This document shows positions 35,336 to 47,815 of a stretch of DNA of 64,000 nt, piece by piece (within the stretch, counting starts at the first letter, position 1; every line of letters starts with the position of its first letter). The notes below the pieces were generated by a model that saw only the letters and a list, made by a program, of their open reading frames with translations, did not search any database and was not told the origin of the DNA. Made by a program: the position numbers and the translations under genes. Source of the DNA: Aselliscus stoliczkanus (lineage: Eukaryota > Chordata > Mammalia > Chiroptera > Hipposideridae); the NCBI GenBank assembly GCA_033961575.1, contig CM066732.1:83879687-83943686 (forward strand). Direction: 5' to 3'.

Positions 35336-36585
35336 GATGCTGCCTCTCAACTCACCTCCTTTGGGCGATGTGCTCTATAGTCTTTATGCTTAATCAGAAT
35401 TCCCATTTGCTGTACCCAGATCAGGCCCTGGGCAGACAGGAGTGTTTCCCCCAAGGCTTTGTTCATCTGTGAGACGAGGTGCTCAGAACAATAGGAATTC
35501 TCAAGTGTAACAAGACAAAATACTCACAGCTCTATAAGGAAAGGACTTCTGGTAGTTGTTTAAGAAAATCAAGTTTTAAGGAACAACATAGTTTGCTAAG
35601 TGCCCGCACATGCACATGCATCTGATATATAACAAAGAATTTTCTGAAATACATCCCATTGTTTATTTGCTACCAAATTTTTGATGGAAATGGATTAACA
35701 CTTGCAGGGAAGATGTAGGATGAATTCCTAGGAATTTGGAAGTCCTGGGAATGAAAATGGAAGTCTTAGAAGAGCAGCAGTTCCATTCATCCCTATTTCC
35801 AAATGGTGACTGGAATTTTGACTGACAGAAGATTACACACATTAGAAATAATAGGTTTAGGACTAAAGAGGTTATATCGCATTAGAAGGAATTCCCAGTT
35901 GAACTCATTGAGACAACTTTAAAGTAAATATATAGGAACTATCCCAGATTTAACTGTAGCCAGTTGCTGTGAAACGGATCATGTATGACACCCCCCAAAA
36001 AGAACAAGAGAGTTAAAAATATCCCACTATTTTAGATTAAAAATACTGAAAAGGAGTTAGAACCAATATTAAAGTCCTAATAATAAATCAGACAAAATTG
36101 AGATTATAAGAAATATAAAAGAATAAACAATAATCACTAAGATTTGATGATCTGATACTCATGGTTACAACACAAGTTGAAATGTGTACTCTATTGATTA
36201 TAAATGAGCCCATTAGAAGGAAGTGTTAGTAAGTCCCACTTAATATGATCCAAATGGAGAGGTCCACCTCCTACACACACACACTCCACTTCCTCCAGCA
36301 ACTAATAGAGGGGTTGTCAGAGCAAATACCAGTGGCTACTGGGAAGCATTCTGCCACCCTAGCAAACTCGGTGCTGGTCCCCGAGTTTTAACCAGAGAGA
36401 TTGTGTCATTAGTACTGAATGCAGATGGGATCATAATCCTGAAGCCATGTGAAATTAATATCCAGTATCAGCACTGAAATCCAACAAACCACGTGATTTA
36501 CATACATTTTCAAAAGATATCGTGTGAGTAGAAAGAAAAATGAAGCAATCTGGGGTAAAGGGGAGAACCAAAGCAATAGTTATTC
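35336..36585. other. no recognised feature
   Basis: Unassigned AT-rich sequence without SINE, LTR or coding landmarks. Confidence 0.5.
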
Positions 36586-36840
36586 ACACGGTAGTTAAGA
36601 ACATGGATTCTTAAGCTAGATAGGTTTCAAATTTCAGCTCTACCAAGTACTAGCTAGAAGATATTGAGCAACTTATGTACCCTCTTTTTGCCTCGTACGT
36701 TTATTTGTAAAACAGGGATAGTAATAATGGCACATATCTCCTAGGCTGTTGTGTGGATTAAAGAAGTTAACTCACAGAAAGCACTTAGGAGAATATGAGG
36801 CATATAGCAAGCTGTGTATTTGCTATCATTGCTATCTAAT
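36586..36840 (+). mobile_element. MIR SINE, nearly full length
   Basis: The MIR head cacggtagttaagaacatgg is followed by cagctctaccaagtacta, atttgtaaaacagggatag, ggctgttgtgtggattaaag and the agcacttaggagaatatgag end. All MIR landmarks are in order. Confidence 0.9.
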
Positions 36841-39534
36841 ATACACCACACAGCTTAGAAATCTAAACATGAAGCAAAGGCTAACATGAAACTCAGGGGT
36901 TTGTTAACATGTCATAGCAAGGTTAACTGGATGAAGAACTATTGAAAGTCTGCTATATGTTGGGTACTTCGCTAGGGACTTAGGATACTGCCGTAAATGA
37001 TGAGACTATATAAAGGAGCTAGAGAAATGATATATTCACGTGGGTACTGACCATCCTGAAGACAGAAGTGAACTAGAGAGCATTTGAAAATTAAAGTTCT
37101 TCTTTCCTTTCCCTCCTTTCCTGGAAAATTTAATCCAAAAGCCATTCGATGAGACCATCCTTGCTGGTAGTTGGGGGACCCACAATTTCCCAGAGCTGGG
37201 TGTTAGAGCCCTTGAAATGAGAAAAGGGAAGGGTCAAGAATTGGCATGGGGTGTTGGAGCCTGAGTGGGCGAAAAAGGATCCTGGTGAGGGTTGGGACCA
37301 CAGCAGGATGTCACAAACTGAAAAGGGTGAACAGAGCATTACATACAGAGGGGCTGATCAAAGGAGTGAATGTATTAAGGCTGATGAGATCCAAGTTTCT
37401 CACTAATGAGGAAGGAAGTTACAAATAAAGAGAGAACACTAGAATAAACCATGTGATATTAGATTGGAATTGAGTGCATCCAGGTGAGCTCAGATTTTCC
37501 ATGCATATAGATAAATGCAGAAATAAATATAAATTGAGTCACTGCCAACATGATACCCCAATGCCCTGAATACTTTGATGTATACTTCCTATAAGCAAGT
37601 ATACTTTCTGCATTCTCCTACATAATCCAACCCAGAAAAATGGGTTTTAGGTGCCTGTGTGGCCACCACTGCCATCACAGTAATTCAGATCTGTGACAAG
37701 AGCTAGCCTTGGGGCAGGACCAGGAGAGAAGAAAGAGGAGGGGGAAAAAAAAAAAACAGATCTACCCCACTCTCTCAGGCTAACAGGAGAGGAGACCCTG
37801 GTACTAGGCCTCCAGTCAGAAAGACTGGCTTCTCCCAGAGATTTAGCTGCCTGCACGATTCCCTAATTTGGTCTACCCTTGGATCAAAGCTGGGACATAA
37901 AGGAGTTGGTGGAGGCAGGCAACTCATTGCTATCTTAGGAGTTGTTCTTCATGTTTGACTTTCCTCCTCAATCCACTTGCTACTGTTTACATTTCTGTCT
38001 TCAGGTAGTTGGTTTTTGCATTTTAATTAGTCTTTTGTTTTGTCACTGCAATAGATAAACTTTCCATCTTGGCAGGCACCAGAAGTCCTGGCTTTTTTTT
38101 TCTCTGTCACAGGGAACACCAGCTTCATAAATGCGCAATCTGTGCAGTCACATGGATGCCAGTGCTTTGAAGGGCCCTGTCCTTGGATTAATGCTGTTAC
38201 TGCCATCTTGGAATTCTTAATGATTTTATCTTTGAACTTGTATAAGTGAAGTTCAATGGGAAAATGGAGCATGTGAGTGAGCACAGTAGATCCACACAAT
38301 GTTTATGTCCACTATGATTCCTTGCTGCCCACATTAGCATGTAGCATCCAGGATGCCCCAGCAGACCCATAATGCACAGAAGCTCAGTGGAACTTAAAAC
38401 AAGTACAAGGTGTGTTATTTCTGGAACTGAGTAAGCCGAGCTGCTGACATCCCCAAGGAATCATAGTTTCTGTTAGAACTAGAACTTGTTTTGAACACAG
38501 AAAGAAGACATGGTATTTTTTTTGTTTCTCGTTTTTTTTTGTTCTGTTTTGTTTTTTGACAATAGTGTTTTAAGAAACACAAATGACCAAGAAAGCCTCT
38601 CATATCCTTCTAACTAGTGTTACTTCCCTATTTTAGCCCACAATTTATACTGAAAATGACTTAAAAGGAAAGGGAAAGATAACAGTTCTTTTATTTCTTT
38701 ATAAAATAGTTCCTTTTCCTTTCAGTCCTTCCTTACTCATGAATAGGGCAAACTAGAAGTATGGGTAGAATATGAGCAAAAAAAGAAATGATATAAAAAC
38801 AGCTAAGTTAGTTTGGAGCAGCATTTCTACTATTCTGGTAAGAACAAAATATGTATGCATGTATGAATTTTGTGATTTCAATGATTCTGCATATGAGTTA
38901 AATGTTCTTATATTTGTGTTTAAAAGGGGCATTGCACAGTATAAAGATAAATGGAAAAGTTTACACTAATAATTTAATATATTATTTTTTTAAAATTTAG
39001 AATGACATTAAATAGCAAATAAAAAATACTATAACAAGTCAAGAGATTCACCACGGAAGAAAGGAAAAAGCTTTGCATGTAGTTCTTTTAGTGGTGCTTC
39101 TTTTCTGATTTTTTGAACACGGGGCCCTGAAAAATACATATATTAGCCATTCCTGTCTGTCAGTTTTGACATGAATCCAAATCCAATTTTGGACTCTCTT
39201 AGGGAGCTCTCAGTTTATTTGCGGCATGTTCCTCCGCACTCCAGCCTAGCAAATAATCGATCTTCCCGACCCTAAATCCAGGAATAGTGTTAGCTTGCAG
39301 GCTGAAATCCAGAACACTCTAAAGATGAGACTAAGCAATGGACCCTCTAAATATCCTTGAGGGGTAGCAGGCAGTTTGATTTGGTGACCATTTTTTGTTT
39401 GCTTGTTTAATATCTTTGTAAGAACATGGGCAGTCCTGTCTGCCTATGTATCAGGAGCAGTAAAATGCCCAAATAATCATATCAGTACTAAATTAAATTG
39501 ACTCTCAATCTATGCCCTAATTTGTCATCATTGA
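36841..39534. other. about 2.7 kb without recognised gene
   Basis: No assigned gene. A stretch near 38130-38290 (ctgttactgccatcttggaa then ttcttaatgattttatc) resembles a widespread old mammalian repeat that I cannot name. The 90-codon minus frame over it (38027-38299) is therefore doubtful. Confidence 0.45.
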
Positions 39535-39692
39535 TTCTGTGGAATGAACAGCAGACTTGGAAGATTTCACATTTTCATGTGTAAAACTGCAGTAGCAATA
39601 CCAACTTCCAAGAATTGTTCTTAGGGTTATATGAAATTGCATACAGCAGCACATAGAAGTTGCTCAATAATGCAGATATATGTGAACTTGGC
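39535..39692 (+). mobile_element. probable MIR SINE
   Basis: gaatgaacagcagacttgga, catgtgtaaaactgcagtag and the 3' wording cacatagaagttgctcaata fit a diverged MIR. Confidence 0.5.
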
Positions 39693-39778
39693 TATTGGTC
39701 AATTTTTAATCATTGTCTAAATGCCTTAAAGTGATTTATATTGCAGTTCTGTCACCTTCCTCAACCTAGAGACCATTT

Positions 39779-39893
39779 AAAAAGTAATGCAGGGCCGGCC
39801 GAGTGGCGCTGTGGTTAGCAGCCCTGGTTCGGTCCCACATGTGAGGGCCAGTGACACTGCCCTCAAAAAAAAAAAAAAAAAAAAGTAATGTAG
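39779..39893 (+). mobile_element. GGCCGGCC SINE with deleted anticodon-arm region
   Basis: The body is 39793-39879. The leader ggccggccgagtggcgctgt jumps directly from gtggttagcagccc to the B box tggttcggtcccac, losing about 20 nt that other copies have (the gctggcttgggaagccag arm). A poly-A tail follows. The flanks aaaaagtaatg(c/t)ag match at 39779-39792 and 39880-39893 with one difference, so the insertion itself is recent. Confidence 0.93.
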
Positions 39894-41480
39894 CCATTGT
39901 AAAATGCCTTGTAAAATCACATATACTAGGATCTGAAACTACATATGTGGTTTATTAGAATGATCATATTCAAAAGAAATCAAGATGTACATTGAATTAA
40001 TAAGTTTCCTTGCCCTTCTCCTTCTTGCCTTTATAATTTTTCTCAAAACTTCATTCTTAGCATTTTCCTTTGTCATTATGAAACCATGGAAACTGATCAA
40101 ATTCTGCCACACTCTTTCCCAAACTCTTCTCTCAGTTCACTGTTATGTTTTTTCCCACCTGATCAAGTCAACTTATAGAATGTCTTGACTTGTAAAATTC
40201 ATAGAAAGGAATGGACTCACCTGCTGATAAAATGATGAGAATCAAGAGATGATCACGATCAAAAAGAGTGCGATTTTAATCTGAGCAAAGTGATCTTTCT
40301 AGGGCACAAAATTGAATGCTAAAATTATACTGGCTTCTAGCTTATTGCCACATAAACTTAAAAAAAAAATTTCCCAAGCACCTTAGGCTTATCTTTTTAC
40401 CTATATAATTTTTATTTGGTTCTATTAGATGTAAGTAGGGAACAAAACCTAAACACATATAGATGTTCATAAGTTTGAACCGCTTTCATTCACAACTTTG
40501 ATAAGTGTATCTGTTTCAGTTTATATTTTCTATAATTTTCTCTAGGACAGGAGAAAGACACACAAGTGATGTGAACTTAAAATAGAAAGGACAAGTCTGA
40601 CCCAAGCAAGTGGATGATTTACATTTGCCATGTAAATGCAATTTTTTTGCAGTTATGTCTCAATTATTTATGGTATTAAGGGACAGAGATAGCAAGATGA
40701 AAGAATCATAGCATCTCAGGGTTGGACGTACTTAAAGGTCCTGTGGTTCAATCACTTACATGATGGTTAATTTAATTCCATAGCTTTCTTCCTATACCAA
40801 GTAGACTTCCAGCATGTGCTTGAATATCTTTACCAATGGAAAAAGGCTAGCTCATTTCACCCTTGAATAATTCCATTAGATTGTGGCTCAATCTGAAGGA
40901 CAAATCTTTCTATCCCTCCTGTAACTTCTACACCGATTTTTGATACTGGAAGGCAAAACCATGCTTTTCAATCTTTGTATCTCTAGTGTTTATGATCCAA
41001 CTGATACATAGTAGGATTTCATTCAGTGCTTATTGAATAGAATTGAAATATAGATCTAAAAATAGTGCCTTCCAGGACATCTTCTCTCCAGGCTTTCCAG
41101 AATTCCTCTTTTGTCATAACTTGGAACTTCTTTATCATTCTGGTACCTTCTCACTGGACGGATTTTATTTGTTATCTCTTTTTAATTATATTGTCTCCAA
41201 CATAAAACAGAATACTGCAAGTTTGTTCTCACAACTACAGAGTATAGTATACTGGCTACTCCATCAACCTAGAGACTACTCTTCAAATAATACAGCATGT
41301 AATTAAAGTACCTCATGTAGGCAGTTACCTCCTACAAAAGGACTGATTTTAAACCAAATCCTTTATCAAGGGGCATAGAACTATGTTTTCCTGAATTATA
41401 TTCATAGATGTTTCAAAAAAAAATTTTTTTGACACAAGCATAATATTTCAATGTAACCTTATTTAAAAATAAAATCATCA
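39894..41480. other. mostly unassigned; possible CR1/L3-like fragment at 40695-41040
   Basis: Within 40695-41040, gaatcatagcatctcagggt and ttccattagattgtggctc-type wording resemble ancient CR1/L3-family repeats; this is tentative. The rest shows nothing recognisable. The plus frame at 41043-41306 (87 codons) has no family signature. Confidence 0.4.
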
Positions 41481-41483
41481 GGA

Positions 41484-41640
41484 GACAGTAGGCATCAGAT
41501 CAGCTCAGGTTTGATCCTGACACTACTCATTACTGGCTTTGTGATCTTGACAAAGACCTTTCACTTCTCCAAGTCTTACTTTCCTTTGATAATAGGGGAT
41601 GAAATGTCTACTATTTAGGAGTTATCTTTTGAAGGATAAT
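41484..41640 (+). mobile_element. MIR SINE, 5' and core
   Basis: caggtttgatcctgacacta, ggctttgtgatcttgacaaa and cttctccaagtcttactttc follow the MIR order. The 3' end is weak. Confidence 0.7.
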
Positions 41641-41689
41641 TCAAAGACTGGAAGTGCCTAATTTAGTAAATTAGGAAAACTTCAGGAGA

Positions 41690-41880
41690 AGAAATTTAAT
41701 TATAAGTGGAGGCTTGGCATTCAGGTTCTATTTAGGATGTGTTAAGTTGGAATGCCTATTAGACAATGAAATGGTGATATCAAGTAGGCAGTAGAAAACA
41801 CATGCCAGGAGTTCAGGAGAAAGGTCTAGACTGGAGATGTAAATTTGGAAGCTCAAAGCTATAGATGTATATAAGTCCCT
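41690..41880 (-). mobile_element. L2 LINE fragment, antisense
   Basis: caagtaggcagtagaaaaca, a gagttcaggagaaaggtcta block and gactggagatgtaaatttgg reproduce the reversed L2 ORF2 order. Confidence 0.6.
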
Positions 41881-41984
41881 TGGACCCTCCAATATTGAGA
41901 AGAAACAGCAATGGAAACCCCTCCCTGATTAGGAAATATAGATTAGCTACAAAGGTCATGTTTCCTAGTAAATCATATGAGTGT

Positions 41985-43900
41985 AAACTGCTGACACAAC
42001 TTAAAGATTCAAGAATCTCAATGAACTCCAAACAGGATAAAGGGAAAGAAAATCATGCTCAGACACATCTAAATAATACTGAAGAAAACAACATATCACA
42101 AAAAACTCCTGAAAGTAGCCACAGAAAAACAATACAACACATACAGAAAAACAACAAAAATAACTGCAAATTTCTCATTAGAAATCATGGGGCTAGAAAA
42201 CAGTGGAAATGACATCTTTTAAATGAAGGAAACAAATAAACAAAAAAACAGGCAAAAAAGAACTATCAATCCATAATTCTATATCCAGTGAAAATATTCT
42301 TCAGCAATGAATGTGAATAAAAACATTCTCAGATGAAGAAAATCTAAGAGAATTTTTCACCATCAGAATTTTTCACCATATTAAAAAAAAAAATTCTAGA
42401 GAAAGTTTATCAGGTTGAAGAAAAATGGTATCAGAGGGAAAGCTTGGAACTTTAGGAACGAAGGAAGAACAATAGAAATGATAAGTGTTTGGGTAAACAT
42501 ATGGACTATTTTTCTCCTATTGTGTTCTTTATAATACGTGTGATTCTTGAAAGAAAAAATTATATTATCGGGGCAGGGGGGAGGCTTAATATGCAGATGT
42601 AACATGTATGAAAACTATAACATAAGGAAAAGATAAATGGACATATATGGTTTAAGATTTCTTCTATATTTTACTTGAAGTGGTAAAATATGAATGATAA
42701 GAGACTAGAAAACTAGGTATGTATATTATAATCCCTAGAAAAACAACTAAAACTTCATAGAAAAGATATAGTCAAAATCTTAATCAATGAATTAAATGGA
42801 ATACTAAAAATGCTCAATTAACCTAAAAGAGGGCTGAAAAAGACAGAACAGATAAAAATATTCAGAGGGAACAAACAAAAACTGACAAAAAAGTAGACTT
42901 GAATACTGACAGATCAATAACCACTTTGAATGTTAAAGATCTAAAGGCATCAATTAAAAGACACATTGTCAGACTGGATTTTTAAAATGCAATCAAACTA
43001 TATGCTATCTACAAAAACCCATTTTAATTATAATGATATAGTGAAACTAAAAGTATAAGAAAGATGATAAGGCCAAAAAAGGGCTAATAAAAGTGAGCCT
43101 GAAGGGGGACTGCCCAGGCCAGCATCCCCTCCCCAGGAATCACCCAGGCTCATCCCCTAGAAATAAATCAAAATTTCCAAACACTCCTAAAAAGAGGAGA
43201 TAACACCCAACTGGTATTAACTGGTTCCTCACACATGCACAAATTGTTGAAAACTATCTGTTACTTGAACTCTAGCCTCATCATAGAACAATTAAAATAA
43301 AATGAACATTAAGGCTTGGCACCCCCGTGGGTTTTTCTGTATGCATTATAGATAGGAACATGTGCAGAAAGAAGCTAGTTATATAACCAACATATGTCAA
43401 TCAAATGACCTAGCTGTGTTAATATTAGAAAATGTAGATTTCAAAATGAAGAAAATTTCCAGGGATAAAAAGGTACATGATAAAAGGGTCAATTCACTAA
43501 GAAGATATAACAAATCTAAGTGTACATGCATCTACCAACAGAGGGCTCAGAATATATAAAGCAAAAACTGATAGAACTAAAGCAAACATAGACAAGTCCA
43601 CAATTATATTTAATGACCTAAAGACCACTCTCCCAATACTACACAAGTAGGTCAATAATCAGGAAGGATATAGGAGACTTGAGAAACATTACCAAACAAC
43701 TTAATTAAATGATCTTTATGAAACACTGTACCCAAAAACAGCAGAAGATGCACTCTTTTCGGCTGTGCTTGGCATATCAGTAAGATCAACCATATTCTGG
43801 GCCATATTTGAACATTGAACAAAACACTTATTTCCCCACCTATCTCTTTGGTATATTTCAAGCATGTGATATGTGGCAGGGGTAGACCATGGTTGCTTAA
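41985..43900 (+). mobile_element. degenerate L1 (L1M-type), sense, ORF1/ORF2 boundary to early ORF2
   Basis: It starts with acttaaagattcaagaatct and passes catggggctagaaaacagtg (about 42188) and tatccagtgaaaatattctt. The early ORF2 endonuclease region begins near 42915 (aataaccactttgaatgtta) and continues with gataaaagggtcaattcac at about 43481. Frames are broken throughout; the 115-codon plus frame at 41865-42212 is partly L1. About 43095-43345 does not read as L1 and may be an insertion. Confidence 0.65.
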
Positions 43901-44399
43901 AGAGGTTGCTCAGGATTGAGCGACTCATTTGAAACTTGAAACATTCAACCTCGTATTGCCTCTGAACTATCTACAACACATAACATTGCCTAAGTGTATC
44001 AATCTTACAGGTACGAATTAATATTACAATAGATGGGCTAAAGCCAGAGTAAAAAGCAAAACTTTGGAGTTATAGTGTGTCTCTTTTAAGCAATAGTACT
44101 GATATTTAAAGATGAGTATTCTTCCTTCATTAAAGATGTCCCTTCTATTGATCTTAGTGCAAGTTACTTTGGGTACTTGAAAGTACATAACACAATACAC
44201 AATCCTGGTGTTTAGAAACTATCCCTTAGTCTATGTGACTTCAAATGAGAGAACTGTATTCTCGTCATGAAGACCACGATTATTACTCTTTCTGACCATC
44301 TTGATCCTCTCTCTAGTATATATTCTCTTGCACCAATTCTTTATCATTCAGTACCTCAGGCCGCCATTAACACAGCACCCTCTCTTGATTAATAAGAAA
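43901..44399. other. no recognised feature
   Basis: Unassigned sequence after the L1 fragment. Confidence 0.5.
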
Positions 44400-47100
44400 A
44401 GGAGCTTAGAATGTGTTTTATCATCTTCAGCTTCCTAGTGTTTGTCAAATACTCTTGTTTTACAAGAAGTAGTTTTCTTGTAGGGCTGTGAGTGTGTCTG
44501 CATAATTTTTCATCAAGGCAATCATGTAGGATCCTAAATCACAAGCATTCTTTGCAAGTCCCTTAAGTGTAGTGTAATTTGGAACCGGCAATCCATTTCA
44601 AATTCGGTAAATTAAAGGGGAAATAGCCAAGCATGAGTTGGAGGAGCAGGCCTGACTCCCACACCTGCAATTTCAACCAAATGACATAAAATGCCAAGCC
44701 ATTATTCTTCCAATTTAGCTTCCTCAGCTTTCATGTTCAAAACCAAATTCATTCTAAAAGTAATCAAATCAGATAAGGGCTGGGGAGGGGGGGAGGTTGG
44801 AGGGGGAGTATGCTAATGAGGCAGCCAGAGGAAATGGTTAGAAGGTTCTGGTGTTTTAACATTCGGGTTATTTTATGGGGCATATTTTAAAATGATTTTT
44901 CCAGGTTAGTTTAATTGGAGTATCAGAAATCCTTTCATCTGTTTTGACAATAGAAATGATGATGTGCAGCCTGCACTGTGTTTATACTTTTAGAGTTAGG
45001 AACGTCCATATTGATGCTCCGGCTACTGAGAATTTAAAAGAACAGGAGCAGCTAAAGGCCGATTAGCCATGGAGAACATTAGCTTCGATAGTTCTCATAC
45101 AGAGCCAGACATTACGTCAAGCATGACAAGCCACTCTAGCATAAAAGTATTATCAGTCTCCAAGTCTCACGCTTACCCTTAAGTTATTGCATTAAAATAT
45201 AAAATCATGTTGGCCTAATTTTTTGACAGTTTCCGAAGAGAGCAGAGATTTCCTTTCTCCTTCTTCATCCTGCCATAACTCTGGGGAGTTTGCCAGTTTC
45301 AAGTCGTTGCAGAGCACCAGGCCCTTTCATTTTAATCAAGGTAGAAGCTTCGGCTTTAAATGCTCTCTCCCTTCATCTCCAAACATGTATGCTGAGAGTC
45401 TTCATTGGTATGAGAACTTTTTTCAATAGCAGTAACTCATAATGTCCTTGGGGGGATGAGAGCTACTCAGCATTCAGGGGAGAAGCCGGAACCGCCTGGA
45501 TCGGTCTCATTATGTAGGCCATATGCAATAAGCCAGGGTACCTAACAGCTGCTGGTGGTAGGATTAAGGGGAAAATATTTAATTTGATGCAGGAGCACGT
45601 GCATGTGATTTCAGCTGTAGCTCTTACCTGCTCCCTGGGGTGTGTGTTAGATATATAGTATAATGCAGAAATCATTTAATTGTGTCAACACAATGTTAGG
45701 ATGTTTGTTTAAAGTAAAAATTAGTTTTTGCAGCATAAATTGATTAGTTGACAGGCTCTTCAACTGTCACAGAGGCTACTGGATACAAAGAAAAAAATTG
45801 GCTTGGTTAATCTGAGCAAAGGGGAACAAGTCCTTTGAGATCCAGGGAAATACAAGCAATGTAAATTCGGATTAGTCTTTGTGTTCTGTAAATCAATAAA
45901 ACAACAGGGAAGTGTGAAGAATAGGCTACATCATCTATCAAACTGGTTTTTTATTGTGTTTCTATTTCTATCCCTAGTAAACATGTGCCTTCAGTTTCCC
46001 AGGAATAAAAGCATTTGACAAAGGAATAAAAATGGACTGGAGTTGGCTGTAGATGCAGTGCCAGTGACAAAGGGGGTGGGGGGAGTGGGGGGCAAGTAAA
46101 GATGAGAATCAGGAAGGCTGCTTCCTGAAATCTCAAAGTTAGATCATTCTAAAATTCTCAGGTGACAGGTGGTGAAAGTGAAGATAGATTTTATGTATCT
46201 ATGGCAATGAAGAGTGTACCTTATGCAGAATACTAATCAGGATTTTTTAAAATGGCATCTGCATTGTCTTAACAGTTTTTAAAAGAAATAGAGGTGCACA
46301 CATGCACACACACAAAAGAAATCAATTAAGAAGGCTTATGCTGCAACCAAGCTTTCTCCCCAGCAATCACTTTCAATCACAGGAGAAATAACTAACATGT
46401 TAAAATAGAAAACACTAATTTTGTGGCCCAATGACGAGTCCTGCTCTTTTAAAACAGTCCTCTTGTTCTTTAGCCCCTTTTTAAAGGCAAGTATTTTCAC
46501 CTGATTGCTTTAATTGAGGGAATCCTTTTATCTGTGCAGACAGTGTGCATTGTCATTCTGTTTTACCTTTCGGAGCACACAGAATCTCATTCTAAGACTG
46601 CCTGTCCCAAGCCACACAGTGCACCGAGATACTGCGGAGACTGAGGAAGTGAGAAAAAAATGCAGGTTTTCAGAACTCGGGAACAGCACGTTATATTGCA
46701 GTAGTCCAGGCGATCGAGGCAGAGCGGTACAAATCTTCCCTTTCGAGTGTTTGAAAGATGGGGACGTCTTTGTGGCATTATCTTCCCAGGTGCCCCAGAT
46801 GGCACAGTGTACTTCTAATGGAAAACCATTCATCTGGCCCTGGGACTGTGCGTGTTGTACATCATGATGGTTCATGGAGGAAACGAGCTCAGACAGCTTA
46901 AGCAGAAGGCGCAGAGCATGTGGTTGTGAAGGCATAATGGAAGAGAGGCACAAAAGGGCAGGCAAATGAGTCAGAGGCTGAGGAAGGGGAGAAGAAGGCT
47001 GTTATTTCTGTGCAATTCCCCAGGATCCACTCCAGCTAGGGTTGGCGGTGAGAAAAAACCAATTCAATTTGAAGGTGGTTCAGGGTAAATGAACCAGGGA
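44400..47100. promoter_or_regulatory. repeat-poor block, candidate conserved non-coding region
   Basis: I could find no SINE, LINE, LTR or DNA-transposon landmark in 2.7 kb, the cleanest stretch in the window. It carries transcription-factor-like words: octamer-like atgctaatg at 44810-44818, tttaattgga at about 44910, MEIS-like tgacag at about 45226, E-box cagctg near 45548, and a 16-nt inverted repeat at 45679-45694. The right part (46510-46960) has several CpGs and opposed frames of 117 and 145 codons with no domain. Regulatory function is inference. Confidence 0.3.
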
Positions 47101-47685
47101 ATTGAGCTGCTGGAATCTAATTAGGGACCCCCCAAATTACTACTACCTGCCCAGCAGAAAAGTCAAATGGCTACGCCAGCCAAAAGAGTGAAGGGAAGTT
47201 GGCAGAATAAGCAACCCAGAAGGAGAAGGTTTGCAAACCTTCCAGATTCTATCTCTAAAACTCTTAGAAGTGATTTCTTTCTTTTTTTTTTTAATGTTAA
47301 TGCCATAGGCATAGATGATTGCAAAACAGAAAATATGGCCGAGGAAAAGGTAGAGGTGGGATCCTGAGAATTGAAAGGCCAGCAGCCTCTCCATGCTCTC
47401 TGGGATAAGACTCCTGGTGTCCCCGTCTTTCAAGGACCCATGTCCCTACAGCAGCCCCATAGAGAGAGATGGTAAATGCTGTTGGATACTGTGACAAGAG
47501 TCAAGGAAGAATGGGGACTGTGCTGGAAGACTGACTGGCCCCCTTAGCTTGCCTCTTGTTATCTGGCAGCACGTGGTTCATTTCAACCTACTGATAGCTG
47601 CTTAATAATAGGCAACCCACTTTGGGGCCTTATGCATTTCTCCTTGAGGGGAGGTAAGGCAGGGTATATGAACATGGTCTCGGAA
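47101..47685. other. no recognised feature
   Basis: Unassigned. The 96-codon minus frame at 47143-47433 contains a poly-Lys stretch from an A/T run and is not convincing. Confidence 0.45.
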
Positions 47686-47815
47686 AAACAGGACTGGACT
47701 TGGAGCCAAGACATCCAATGTAGCCCTGACACTCTCGCTATATAACTTAGGGAAACTATTTTGAGTGTCATTTAAAGCTCATTTGTAGAATAAATTAAAT
47801 TAGAAAATCTTTAAG
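47686..47815 (+). mobile_element. MIR SINE fragment
   Basis: actggacttggagccaagac, tagccctgacactctcgcta, taacttagggaaactatttt and atttgtagaataaatt follow MIR order. Confidence 0.65.

Noticed and set aside
41865..42212. 115-codon plus-strand frame
   Set aside because: It runs from the edge of an L2 fragment into degenerate L1 sequence; no intact L1 ORF is present.
46528..46965. 145-codon minus-strand frame, the longest in the window
   Set aside because: No domain, signal peptide, splice-site context or residue bias of a real protein; the plus strand is open over the same bases. Kept only as a conservation question.
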